A stretch of DNA of 64,000 nt from Chelonoidis abingdonii. Taxonomy: Eukaryota > Chordata > Testudines > Testudinidae. A program made the translations under genes and the position numbers. The number at the start of each line of letters is the position of its first letter. Position 1 is the stretch's first letter. The stretch is from the NCBI RefSeq assembly GCF_003597395.2, contig NC_133771.1:44849985-44913984 (forward strand). The letters are read 5' to 3'. Positions 23,401 to 35,054 of the stretch are shown piece after piece. The notes beneath the pieces are model-generated. The model saw nothing but the letters and a program-made list of their open reading frames with translations, was not told the DNA's origin and did no database searches.

Positions 23401-23985
23401 ACTAATTTCTTAATTCTTAAAGTTAGCCTTTTGAAGTCAAAAACCCTAGTCCCAGATCTATTTGTTTATCCTTCCATCTAGTTGAACTGAATTAGCTCAT
23501 ATCACTCGAACCAGGTTGTCCCCTACAACCATTTCCTCTTGAGGTCCTCACTACTCACCAAACAAATCTAAAATGGCATCCCCTCTTGTTTTCTTCATCT
23601 GCTTGGTGAAGAAATCCATCAGCTATCACATCCAGAAAAAATCTGAGCCCTATTATTGTGACTAGCACTTGTCCTCCAGTCTATATCTGGGAAGTTAAAG
23701 TCTCCCATGATCACACAATTCCCATTAGTGTTTACTTCATTAAAAACATTAAAAAGGTCTCTATCCATATCCAAATCAGATCCCGGCGGTCTGTAGCACA
23801 CCCCAAGTAACATGGCTCTTGAAATGATTATGGATGGAAGACGACCAAGAGAGATACCAAAGGCATGGTACATAGGCTGGATATCAGTGGACCTCAATGA
23901 GACCAAACTGCGTGGCAGCCTGGTGTATGATCATGAATTTTGAAAGAAGGCTTTAAAAGTCACCAACCCTGAATAGGGATATGGC
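20460..23985 (+). mobile_element. RTE-like LINE 3' part, split by a CR1 insertion
   Basis: Left part 20460-20960, right part 23807-23985. The left translation contains MKVFKYL, then ILMYGAETWP (20725-20755) and MLRWSNGWAI, the C-terminal block of RTE-type ORF2 after the reverse transcriptase, and ends ENYIGN. The right part resumes with LEMIMDGRRPRE and a terminal segment ending near 23940. The frame continues across the CR1 once it and one copy of GTAAC are removed. Different enough from the RTE piece at 3105-4885 to be another copy or subfamily. Reverse transcriptase core and 5' end are absent. Confidence 0.7.
20961..23806 (-). mobile_element. CR1 LINE, 2.8 kb, inserted in the RTE LINE
   Basis: Flanked by GTAAC (20956-20960 and 23807-23811). 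It begins with TCATAGACTCATAGAC, the complement of a CR1 octamer tail, and CR1 3' untranslated wording. On the minus strand a reverse-transcriptase C-terminal block is visible at 21780-21965 (MSRQCDMAVKKANAVLG), and at the far end the endonuclease motif CYRPPGSD followed by VIMGDFNFPDIDW (about 23660-23800). The order tail, RT, endonuclease is right for a minus-strand CR1. The N-terminal endonuclease and ORF1 are missing (5' truncation). Many stops and frameshifts make it inactive. Confidence 0.85.
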
Positions 23986-24249
23986 AACAAAGACAACAAC
24001 AGTAATAACTAGGGAATATCATCAAAGGATTCTTTTAACTTTAATATCTATTTTAACAATACTAACACACAGGGGAGCCAGATTGGTTTCCAGCTATGTA
24101 TTTGTCAGTGTTCAGTGAGGCCCAATGGCCTTGGCATGAGCTGGCACCTAGTCTGCCAGCATTACAGTTGCATGCCCATGACTATATGTAAGGCATACAT
24201 AGCTGCTTTGGCAGCAGATTGGAAATAGAGCTTTTTGTATTCTGACCCA

Positions 24250-24739
24250 TAACTATTTCCTGAAATTCTCCCATTAACGTAGCTTGGGCTGCAGGGCTGT
24301 AAAATTGCTCTTCAGACAAAGGACCTTCAGAGTATGTCAACACTTCAATGAAACACTCGCAGCTTGCCTGTATCAGCTGACTTAGGCTTGCGGGGCTCGG
24401 GCTGCAAAGCTGTAAAACTGCTGGAGCCTGGGCTCTGGGTTCCTCTCCAATACTTCAGGTTCCAGCCCAAGCTCAAATGTCTACACCGCAATTTTACAGC
24501 CCTGCAGCCGACGCTACATCAATGGGAGAATTCTCCCATCGACCTAGCACTGTCTACTGATTTAGGCTTGTGATCTACCCCAGGAGTTAGGTCAATTTAA
24601 CTGCATCACTCAGTGGATTTATCAAGCTAATTTACAGGTCAGTGCAAACAAAAGTTTTCCATGTCTTCCCAAGGTGGATTTTTCACACCCCTGAGCTCAG
24701 TAATTATACCAACCTAATTTCCTAGTGTAGACAAGGCCT
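24250..24739. mobile_element. Nested MITE cluster
   Basis: Two self-complementary units appear interleaved. One has GGGCTGCAGGGCTGTAAAAT (24288) and its complement-like ATTTTACAGCCCTGCAG (24490); the other has GGGAGAATTCTCCC (24527) and ends TAGTGTAGACAAGGCCTA at 24739, the same GGCC...GTCTACAC terminal theme as the Harbinger elements here. The inner unit probably inserted in the outer. No coding capacity. The left limit is approximate. Confidence 0.55.
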
Positions 24740-25375
24740 AGGATTTGAGAAAATGGGTTATTCTCTTTGTGTTTATTTACAGCTTCTTTGATACACAAAT
24801 GTATGCTGACTCAAATTCAATGACCCTCACTCTTAAATGGAAGAGCTCCCATGGCTCTGTTAATAGCCAATCCATTTTGATGCCATCTATTATTACTCTT
24901 TAAGCACTCCATTAACTCAACCTGATACTGAGCTAGAGGTATCTTCATGGTTGGCTAATCCCTTCTATGGGTTACTTATTTATTTAAATAATGTTATTAG
25001 CTTCATATCCTACCCAATTTTCCCACTTGATTCATTCCTCGAAAAGTCCAAAGACTTCTAAAAAATGGTTTGTAAATGAATATTTTATGTGAGAACTACT
25101 TTAAAGTATCACATTATTTTCTTTACCTATTTAGCTTCACTCTATATTTAAACAGTGTATAAACCTTAATATGCACTCAGTTAACTGAAAAAGCTTGCAG
25201 AAGTTCTAGCAATATTTCTGATGGGCCAGGTGGCTTCAAATTTCAAACTTCATGCATTGTGGAGCCATGCAATATGGAGTGTACTGCACCTAATAAAGTC
25301 TGCAAATATGAACCAGACAACACCTCAGATTCAGCAGAAATGTCACCAGATATGTGGTAAATGAACATGAAAGCA
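24740..25375. other. AT-rich DNA, no gene recognised
   Basis: Nothing supported between the MITE cluster and the next CR1. Confidence 0.5.
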
Positions 25376-27170
25376 TAACATAAGAACAGCCATACTGGGT
25401 CAGGCCAACGCTCCATCTAAACCAGTATCCTGTCTTCTGACAGTGGCCAATGCCAGATGCCTCAGAGGGAAGGAACAGAACAGGCAATCACTGAGTGATT
25501 CTGTCATCCACTCCCAGCTTCTGGCACTCAGAGGCTAGAGACACCCAGAGCATAGGGTTGCCTCCCTGACCATGTTGGTTAATAGCCATTGTTGCACCTG
25601 TCTTCCATGAACTTATCTAATTATTTTTTGAACCCTGTTATAGTTTTGGCCTTCACAACATGCCGTCAATGTGTTCCACAGGTTGACTATGCTTGTGTGA
25701 AGAAGTACTTCCTTTTGTTTGTTTTAAAGCTGCTGTCTATTCATGTCATTGGGTGATGCCTGGTTATTGTGTCATGTGAAGGGTAAATAACACTTCTGTA
25801 TTCACTTTCTCCACACCAATCATGATTTTACAGACCTCTATCTTATCCCCCCTTAGTTATCTCTTTTCCATGTTGAAAAGTCCTAGTCTGAAAAGTTCCA
25901 CACCTTTTCCAATTCTAATATATCTTTTTTTTTAAGATGGGGCAACTAGAACTGCATGCAGTATTCAAGGTGTTGGCATACCATGGATTTATATAGTGGC
26001 ATTATGATATTTTCTGTCTTGTTAAATCTGACCCTTTCTTAATGGTTCTTAACATTGTTTGCTTTTTGGCTGCTGTTTCACACTGAGCAGATGTTTTCAG
26101 AGAACTATCCACAATGACGCCAAGATCTTTCTTGAGTGGTAACGGCTAATTTAGACTCCATCATTTTGTATGTATAGTTGGGATTATGTTTTCTAATATA
26201 CTTTATCAACATTGAATTTCAGATGCTATTTTGTTACCGAGTTTTGTAATTACCTTTGTAATTCTTTATATCTATGATATCTAGAAACTTTATCTATGCA
26301 TACTGTCCTGAGATGACATATATTCAGTCAATATGGGGATAGTTGTTATTGAGTTTTCTGCTTTTTAGTCTCTCTAATCTCCTGGAGCATTTCACAATTG
26401 CCATCACATGGTGGGTAGTATATTCCTACAGCTGTCTTCTTATTATTCAAGCATGGATTTTCTATCCATTGAGATTCTATCATACAGTTTGATTCATTTA
26501 AGATTTTTGTTATATTTGATTCTATGCTTTCTTTCATATATAGTGTAATTCCCCCACCAGTACAACCTACTCCATCATACCTACATATTTGGTACCCTGT
26601 TATTAACACTGATGATTACACGGATGATCATCACTACACCAAGTTTCTGTACTGCCTATTATATCAATATCCTCATTTAATACCAGGGACTGAAGTTCAC
26701 CTATCTTAGTATTTAGACTTCTAGCATTTGTATACAAGCACTTATAAAATGTATCACTATTTAGCTGTGTGCCATTATGTGATATAATTTTGAATGGGAC
26801 TTTTTTTCATTTGACTGTTTCTCTTCAGTTCCTACCTGTGCTTTATCAATTTCTACCCTGTCCTCCTGACTGGGATATAGACAATCCCTGTTAATAGATC
26901 CTCCCCTAAGAGATGTCTGTGTCTGAACCATGTACTCTTCTCTATCTGTTGGCTTTCTTTCAGCCCTTAGTTTAAAAACCCCTCTATAAGCTTTTGAATT
27001 TTACATACCAGCAGTCTGGTTCCATTTTGGCTTAGGTGGAGCCCATCCTTTCTGTACAGGCGCCTCCTTTCCGAAAAGGTCCACAGTTCCTAGTAACCCT
27101 AAACCCCTTCTCCCTACACCATTGTCTTTTTCATGCATTGAGACCCCACAGTTCTGCCTGTCTAACTAGC
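25376..27170 (-). mobile_element. CR1 LINE of a second subfamily, internally deleted
   Basis: Starts AACATAAGAACAGCCATACT, a CR1 3' end different from the octamer-tail wording of the copy at 20961. The ORF2 C-terminal region runs left to right in reverse through about 26310 (CAAGATCTTTCTTGAG near 26120). The sequence then jumps to the endonuclease start: the minus-strand frame 26346-26609 reads YDGVGCTGGGITLYMKES and VGIYYPPCDGN, matching CR1 endonuclease with GGG and the YRPP-type motif changed to YPP. The reverse-transcriptase core is therefore deleted near 26335. 26620-27170 looks like upstream CR1 sequence. Inactive. Confidence 0.7.
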
Positions 27171-27218
27171 CCTAAATGGTATTTGTACTGGTGTATGACT
27201 AGATGGAAATGGTAGAAT

Positions 27219-28832
27219 TATCATTAATAGTGTAGAAAAGCTCAATAAATATGTCTGTTCTATATTTGAGATAAAAACAAATGATATAGTCTCATCATAT
27301 GGTGATAATATTCTTTCCATTCCACTAGAGTCTCTGGAGGATGTTAAACAGAAGCTACTACATTACATATTTTTAAATCAGCAGGTCCAGAAAACTTGCA
27401 TCCAAGCGTTTTAGAAGAGCTGGCTGAAGGACTATTAATGTTGATTTTCAGTAAGTCTTAGAGCGCTGGGAAAGTTCCAGAAGATTGGAAGAAAGCTAAT
27501 GTTGTTTCAATATTTAAAAAGGGTAAATAGAATGACCCAGGTAATTATTGGCCTATCAGCCTAAAATCAATCCTGGGCAAGATAATGGAGTATCTTACAC
27601 AGGACTCAATTAATAAAGAATTAAAGAAGGTAATGTAAGCAATGCAAATCAACATGTATATATGGAAAATAGATAATGTCAGACTAACTTGATATCTTTC
27701 CCTGATGAGATTACAAGTTTGGGTTGATAAAGGTAATAGTACTGACATAATATACTTAGACTTCTCCAAAGATTTTGACTTGGTACCAGAGGACATTTTG
27801 ATTAAAATACTAGAATGATGTAAAATTAACATAGCATATATTAAATGGATTAAAGGCTGATAGGTTAGTGATTGTAAAAGAGGAATTGTTATCAAGCCGG
27901 CTTTTTTCCATTGGTGTCCCGCAGGGATTGGTTCTTGGCCCTATTTAACATTTTTATCAATGACCTAGAACAAAATGTAAAATCATCACTGATGAAGTTT
28001 GCAGATGTCACAAAAACTGGGGGAGTGGTAAATAAAGAAGAGGACAGGTCACTGATTCAGAATGATCTGAATCACTTGGTAAACTGGGAGCAAACAAACA
28101 ATATGTGTTTAATATGGCTAACTATAAATGTATATATCTAGGAGCAAAGAATGTAGGCCATATTTATAGGATGGGCAACTCTATCCTGGGAAGCAGACAC
28201 TCTGAAAAAAGATGTGTGGGTCATGATGAATAATCACATGAACATGAGCTTCCAGTGTGATGCTCTGGCCAAAAGAAATAATGCAATCCTGGCATGTATT
28301 AATAGGGTATATCAATTAGGAGAAGAGAAGTTATTTTACCTCTGTATTTGGCATTGGTACAACCATTTCTGGAATGCTGAATCCAGTTCTGATGCCTACA
28401 GTTCATGAAGGATGTTGATAAATTGGAGAGGATTCAGAGAAGAGCTATGAGAATGATTTAAGGATTAGAAAACCAGCCTTATAGTGATAGGCTAAAGGAG
28501 CTTAATCTATTTAGTTTAACAAAGAGAAGATTAAGGAAGGCTGTTATTAAAGTCTAAACATATCTTGTTGGGGAACAAATATCTAATAATGGGTTCTTCC
28601 ATCTAACAGAGAAAGGTAGAACATGATCTGATGGCTGGAAGTTGAAGCTAGATAAATTGAGACATGAAATAAGGCATAAATTTATAACAGTGAGTGTAAT
28701 TTTTAAATCAAGATTGTATTTTTTTCACTAAAACATATGCTCTATGAAATCTTTTGGGAAGTTCTACGGCCTGTATACAGGAGATCAGACTAGATGATCA
28801 CTATGGTCCCTTCTGGCCTTGTAGTCTATGAG
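27219..28832 (+). mobile_element. CR1 LINE, plus strand, reverse transcriptase to tail
   Basis: Reads right. About 27370-27560 matches the conserved lead-in (wording for GPENLHPS, then PEDWKKANV and an YWPISL-like stretch). 27911-28141 reads LFNIFINDLEQ and MKFADVTKTGG, the CR1 active-site block with the second Asp of FADD changed to Val. 28214-28408 holds the downstream LAKRNNAILACINR block. The end (about 28740-28832) has the 3' untranslated wording AGACTAGATGATCACTATGG and stops at GTCTATGAG. It lies next to the minus-strand CR1 at 25376-27170. Frameshifts and stops throughout. Confidence 0.8.
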
Positions 28833-31268
28833 ACTGCCTCCAAATTATTTATATTTCCAGAAAAAAAAAAGTTTATAAATTAACTCTTAATTTACTATTA
28901 GTCATGATAAAGTAGTAGTTAAATATAGATACCATTCTCTGAAAATCAATGTATTTCCTATGATTATCAAGACTTGATATTGAAAATAAAATGAAGTATA
29001 ACTAAGCCACCCATAAAGCCATCATAGCTGTCTCACTGTCCCATAATCATCTACTGCAGCGAATACCAAGCTTGTGGACTTTCTCTCCAAGCCACATATT
29101 AAAAGCTCTGGAAACTCTTGAAGAACTGTTTGATCATCCAGTACTGCCTTTTTATTATTGTTTATTGAGGATTAACAGTATGCTCAGAGTCAGAAGACAA
29201 CACTGTCTGTGATGCAAAGATCTCATATCCTTACGTCTTGATCCCCGTTGTGAGCTCCACATGGGTGCAGAGATCCACCTGCATGGTATCCGTTCCAGGA
29301 CTGGGGCCTGAATTATGCACCAGACAGTCCAAACATACATGATCAAACCTTCAAGCAGCCCAGCATGTTTTTTGTTTTAAATGGATGCACTAGATTTGGT
29401 GACTTAGCCTTTAAGGACTTGATAGGAGAACTAGGATTTAGGAGGGATCTGACTGAAGAGAGGAAAGTTATTTGGAAAACAGAGGAGGGATAAAGTCCTA
29501 AGCATAGGGGGCAGAAGAAAGTGGAAAGATATTGATTGGACAATGGTACTGGATCATTAATATACTACATGTTCTGGGAAAACACAACATTATTTGCAAA
29601 ATCAGCTGATATTACCAGGTGTCATGTGGTCAATTATTCATAATCAGCTTAAACCAGTAATTACAGTTTGATACTCAAACTATAAAAAACATACTCTTCT
29701 TTTACAAGCTTAACTTATTTATGTCTTAATACTATCTGCTATTTCAGTCCCTGATTCAATAAGATATTTAATCACATGTTTATCTTTTAGCACATGAATA
29801 GTCCCATCGATTTTGTATGCTACTGAATTGATGTCTTTTTTTTTATTTAGTCCCATATCGGCTGCTGTTTGGATAGGCTGTCCTGCCTTGGGTGGAATCA
29901 GACAGTCTCAGATGTTGTAGTTGACTTGCTTTGCAGTGGCTGACTCACAAAAAAACAAAAAAAGAGGTAAGCCCTGTAACATAACTACTGATTCTGTTTT
30001 TCTCCAACCGCACCTTGAATAAGACACTGAGGAGAAACAAACCAACCTCTTTTTGTCAAGTACAATATGTCTGTGTATGAAATGAAGTTTCTCTAAATTT
30101 ACGGTTCAATCCTTTTGTCAGGAAGGACATGACTCAATCACTGGATTATGCATCCATTATTTATTTGGGGAAACTTCTATTTGTAATTAATAAATTACAG
30201 AATAAATTCTGAATCCATGTCTTTACTTTGATATACACTTCTCAAACACCAGACTCTCTAAACTCCCTTGTGATATTTATTGACTACTGCCTGTCAATCA
30301 CTGTTAATTTAGTTGAACGATTCTCTGACACACAATTTCCTTCCTGCTTTCTAGAATAAATTATTTTACCTGAATAAAGAATAAAAACCAACATATTTTT
30401 CTAATAACAGAAAAGAATGTGAATGTTGTCCAAACTTTTCCCCTAAAATAAACATCCTCCAGTGATGTTAGATTTTATGGAGACGGATTTTAATTAACAC
30501 TTATCATAATGCAATGATTCCTGCAAAAGCAACAATTCTTTCTTCCTTTGCATTTCAGCACAACAGAAAGGAGAAAAACAAGACTAAATACAGAGGACAG
30601 GAAAAATGAACCCGATTAATTTAATCCTTCCATGTTAGTGCACTTATTGAACCAGACACACAATAAAAAATCAGCACTGCTTTAAGAATTTTGTTGCTGT
30701 TTGTGTTTGATTCCTATGCAACACACACAAATGGCTCAAATTAGGGGAGCTCTCCCTTTATCTCCAGTGAAGGAGTAACCTTCTGAAGAAACAGGGGTAA
30801 AATAATCCCCAAAAGCAAAAAGCCCATAGACCTTTCTAGAGTCTGGATTTCTTTTCCATGGGGTCTATTGAGAAATATGCTGGAGATATAAGTTATCATT
30901 TTAAGATAGAGCACTTCTTGGTCCTGGTTGCAGGCTAGGAGGCTCTGTAGGAAAGCATGAGATCAGAGCAAGTCTGGAAAGAACCATCCTAGAACAAGGC
31001 AATGCGCTTCTCTGCCTTTGGAGCAGCCTGATTTATCTAGCTCTAATTGTGGTTACTGTGTCGTTATTTTTTTGGATTCTAAGACTAAAAATAGTGTTAC
31101 ATTGCAACCTTCCAGCAAGAGGTTTTTTTTTGTCTAACTTCTCTATGTGATGCCATGAACATAATATCTTAGAGATCTTAAAGTGTATAACAATTGGCCA
31201 GATTGTGGCTGGCAATTATGCAGGAAGATGGGGGAGGATATAAGTAGCCTTCACCCTGGGAACCCCTC
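28833..31268. other. AT-rich DNA, no gene recognised
   Basis: No gene. A stretch at about 29200-29310 (CATGGGTGCAGAGATCCACC) resembles a dispersed palindromic repeat of unknown class. The rest is AT-rich without supported features. Confidence 0.45.
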
Positions 31269-31561
31269 AAAGGTATAACATGATCCAAAGGCTGGAAGCA
31301 GAAGTTGGACAAATTCAGACTGAAAATAAGGTTTAATTTTTTCTCAGTGAGAGTAAGTAACCATTGGAAAAATTTACCAAGGATCATGGTAGATTCTCCA
31401 CCACTGACCATTTTTGAATCAAGATTGGATCATTTTTTTCCCTAAAATATGTGCTCTAGGAATGATTTTGGAGAAGTTCTATGGCCTGGGTTATATATGA
31501 GGTCAGACTAGATGATTACAATGATTCCTTCTGGCATTGGAATTTCTGAATCCATGAATCT
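31269..31561 (+). mobile_element. CR1 3' end, plus strand
   Basis: Carries AACATGATCCAAAGGCTGGA, then ACAAATTCAGACTGAAAATA and GAGGTCAGACTAGATGATTA, the usual CR1 3' untranslated run, ending in GAATCCATGAATCT, a decayed octamer tail. No coding sequence, so it is a heavily 5'-truncated insertion. Confidence 0.75.
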
Positions 31562-34500
31562 ATCAGGTCAATCATGTCACAGTTCCTGCTTTCGACTTTG
31601 ACCCACTATCCCTCTCCCATCCCACATTCAATAGCTGGGTTCCTTTGTCTGCCCATACACTTTGTTTAATTTCCCCCCCTTTCCCATAGTCCTTCAAGAG
31701 CCTTCAAGGCTGAATTTCTTTCGTCTTTGCTTCTCCTTCCCTTTGAGGTTGTTTCTTTCCTTCTTCCTCATCCTTTATTGTTTTTTAACCAACTCTTTCT
31801 GTCTTCATATTCCCTTCAGCCTTGCCTTCCTTTCTTATCTCCTTATATATGATCTCTGGCTGCCTCAAGCCTGGCTGTATGAAATTTTTAGTACTGCTAG
31901 CAGCTGAATGTGTATCACTTTAAAGATGTTTTGTGTGAGTCATATTAACAGCCTCAAGCACCATTGATGTAGTCCAGAACAAACCCTCTGTTATTTTGTG
32001 TTATACTAAATTTAAAGCCTGATCCAGTAATCCTTTCAAACCCCAAAGTATAATTTTATTCAACAAGAGTTCATCCAGGACTGAATGTTTATTCATATTT
32101 CAATTAAAGCAATATTGTGTAATTCTACTTTTCCTGGACATACATCCCTTGCTAACATCATTCCCACTGGACACATCTTGGCATATAGTATTTGACATAA
32201 ATAAACTGAACACCAGTGGAAATAACAATCTGGTTTTATTCATTTGTAAATTAGAACATTAAACTTTTCTCAGCTGACACAGTCAAAGATTTATAGAGCA
32301 GAGAACAAGAATAACTCCAGTCATAAGCATTCCCCTAAGGATTGAAACATCATGCGCTAGCAGATATCCGTACATTTAAACAAATGTAAAAAAGGATAAT
32401 GGTGCATGAAATCATAATAATTCTAGATAAGCACTAAATTAACACAAGTTTTATATACATATATATAAAAATTAGCCATCTTTATAGAAGCATTTCATTT
32501 ACTAACAGCTCTGAGTCTATCTCCCATGTCTGATGCTGAACAATGGCTTTATGTCCCCAGGAGTACGCTAACTCTATCTGCTCTGTTCAATAGGGCACCT
32601 TGACAGTTCCAGTCAATTGAGGTTACAACATTCATGTTCAGCCAAACAGCAGAGGCCTAGGCAAGAGAATCATCTTCTGTAGGTTAAAATTGTTGCCTAT
32701 ATATAATTACTAGGCCACTTTCCTTCCAAGTGGCTTAATCTTTCCTGTTATTCATTAAATTCACAAACTAATGGAAGAGCTGCTACAGATAGGGTCTAAT
32801 TTTAGAAACATTTTCAGACAGTTAATTACCATTTTTATAAGGCAGAAAGTATTTTGTTCAAATGGCTTTTTTAGCAATGCTGTAGTTAATTCCAAATGAG
32901 GGGGAGAGAATAGTGGCTGATTTTGGTCCCAGATTTCTTACACTTAATTGGATAGCTGAGGCTAAATATATTCCCAGTGGTCAGCCATGTCACAGAGTAA
33001 GATTATATTACATATGTCAATCACTAGGTTTATGCAGAAGAGGCTTAAGCCAAGTTCCATAATAATGATAAACTGACTGTAGCCATAGTTATACTCTATA
33101 AGTTATTTACAATGATTATGCAGTTTCTAATATGAACATTTGCTAATATTGGTGGGTGATGAAGTGAATTTAGTCATGTGCTGTCTCATCATTTTTCCAG
33201 ACAGCTAAAAATAAATTAAAATGAAAGTATTCTATAACTGTGTATAAGGTCACAAACAGGCAGGAATCTAGAAAAGAACCAAATATTGCATGCAAAACAG
33301 ACATGCTTCTCCAACCTATTGCTGCCTTGTTACATTGGGACAAACACAATAGATGCATTTTACTGAAGTTTCCCTATTCTTTGGTTATAATCACTTGACA
33401 AATAACCTAGTATTAACACTACTAAAACAAATGGAAACAACCACCTTGAAAAGATCCATTACAAATATAATTATAGCTTTGCCGTGTTCTTATGACTGAC
33501 ATTTAGCATCAGTTGGATGAATGTCAGCTTCTGGAAACAATATGTTTGATAAAGTAAGGTTTTTTGACTGAGGTGTTTCAAATGTTAGTGTTTATATGCA
33601 AATTAAACACCCCCCCCCCCAAAGAGTGCTATTTGAAATCTCGACATACTTTTCAAAGTGGCATTGATTGATACAGGTAATCCTTCAAATAATTTAAAAA
33701 AAGAAATAACTGACATATCTCAAGATGTCTTAATATTACACATTTTAATAATAGTTTAATTCTTTCTGTCTTATGCTGTATGAAGTACAAACTGATTTCA
33801 ACATATCAAGGGAGATAAAAAGGGAGAGACAGTAGTTCTTGACTGCAAGTCCAACTTTAACATACAGACAGTAGGGCAGTGAAATCTAGATACAAAATAT
33901 TTAGAATTTGTGGGCTTCAAGACCAGACTAATTTCAGATTGCGTAGGGTAACAAATCTTATAGCTGCTGATGAGTTCCACCTACATATTCAAAATTGAAT
34001 ATTTACAGTAAGTGATTTGTTTTATTTTAAAGTAAAGAATATCATAGTCAGAGAGGTAGCAATTATTATTATTCAGTTTAAAATGCAAATGCCATCATAG
34101 CACATCTTTTGCAGTTGTTCATAACTTTCTTAAATAAATTCCCTTAGGGATAAAATTTGTCATACCTTGTCTCTCCTCAGAGGAATTTTTGAAGTAGAAG
34201 GGGATTTTCATCAAAATCTAATTAGCTACTTTTTTTACTTCTGAATGTGAAAAATAAAAGAACACTTGTCCTAGAAATTCTGTTTACATGTATTCCAAAA
34301 ACAGAACAAATATTCTTCAAATTTGTCATGTTCTGTAGATCTCATTTACATCTATGGAGCAAATCAAGTTTGATGGAAATTGAATCAGTCATCTCAGAGG
34401 TTTGAGTAGTGACATATTTTCCACATATACGTAGGAGACTTTTTTCAGTTTCTCTGCTCAACCTATACTTTAGAATTCAGGAGAACACACAGTAGATCTT

Positions 34501-34661
34501 GCTGTTCAATTTTCCAATCAGCTTAAACAAACTAGAATGGTGTATAGATTGTGAATAACTTCCATATAATACAAATTTGCAAGGACTTTTAAAAGTCCAG
34601 GACATTCAAAAGAGAAATAGGAGGAGTCAACTGAGTTAGTCCGGATTTACACTTTTCTCAC
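31562..34661. other. AT-rich DNA, no gene recognised
   Basis: Three kilobases without a supported gene. It includes a pyrimidine-rich tract (31660-31830), whose 81-codon frame is Phe/Leu/Ser-rich by composition, and an 11-base C run at 33610-33620. No repeat boundary found. Confidence 0.45.
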
Positions 34662-35054
34662 TTAAGGCTTGGCTACACTGGAGCGTTGCAGTGCTGGTGG
34701 TGGCTTTACAGCGCAGCAACTAACACACTGTCCACACTTGCAAGGCACATCCAGCGCTGTATCTCCCTGGATACAACGCTGGCTGTACTCTACCTCTGCC
34801 TGGGGAATAACGACTGCAGCGCTGGTGATGCAGCGCTGCTCTGCCAGTGTGGCAACCAAAAGCGCTGTTATTGGCCTCCAGAGGTATTTGGAAATATCCC
34901 AGAATGCCTGTTCAGCCACTCTGCTCATCAGTTCACACTCTACTGCCCTGGACTCAGGTGACCCGTCCTTTAAATGCCCCGGGAATTTTAAAAATCCCCT
35001 TCCTGTTTGCTCAGCCAGGTGTGGAGTGCAATCAGTGAATCTTTCCAGGTGACC

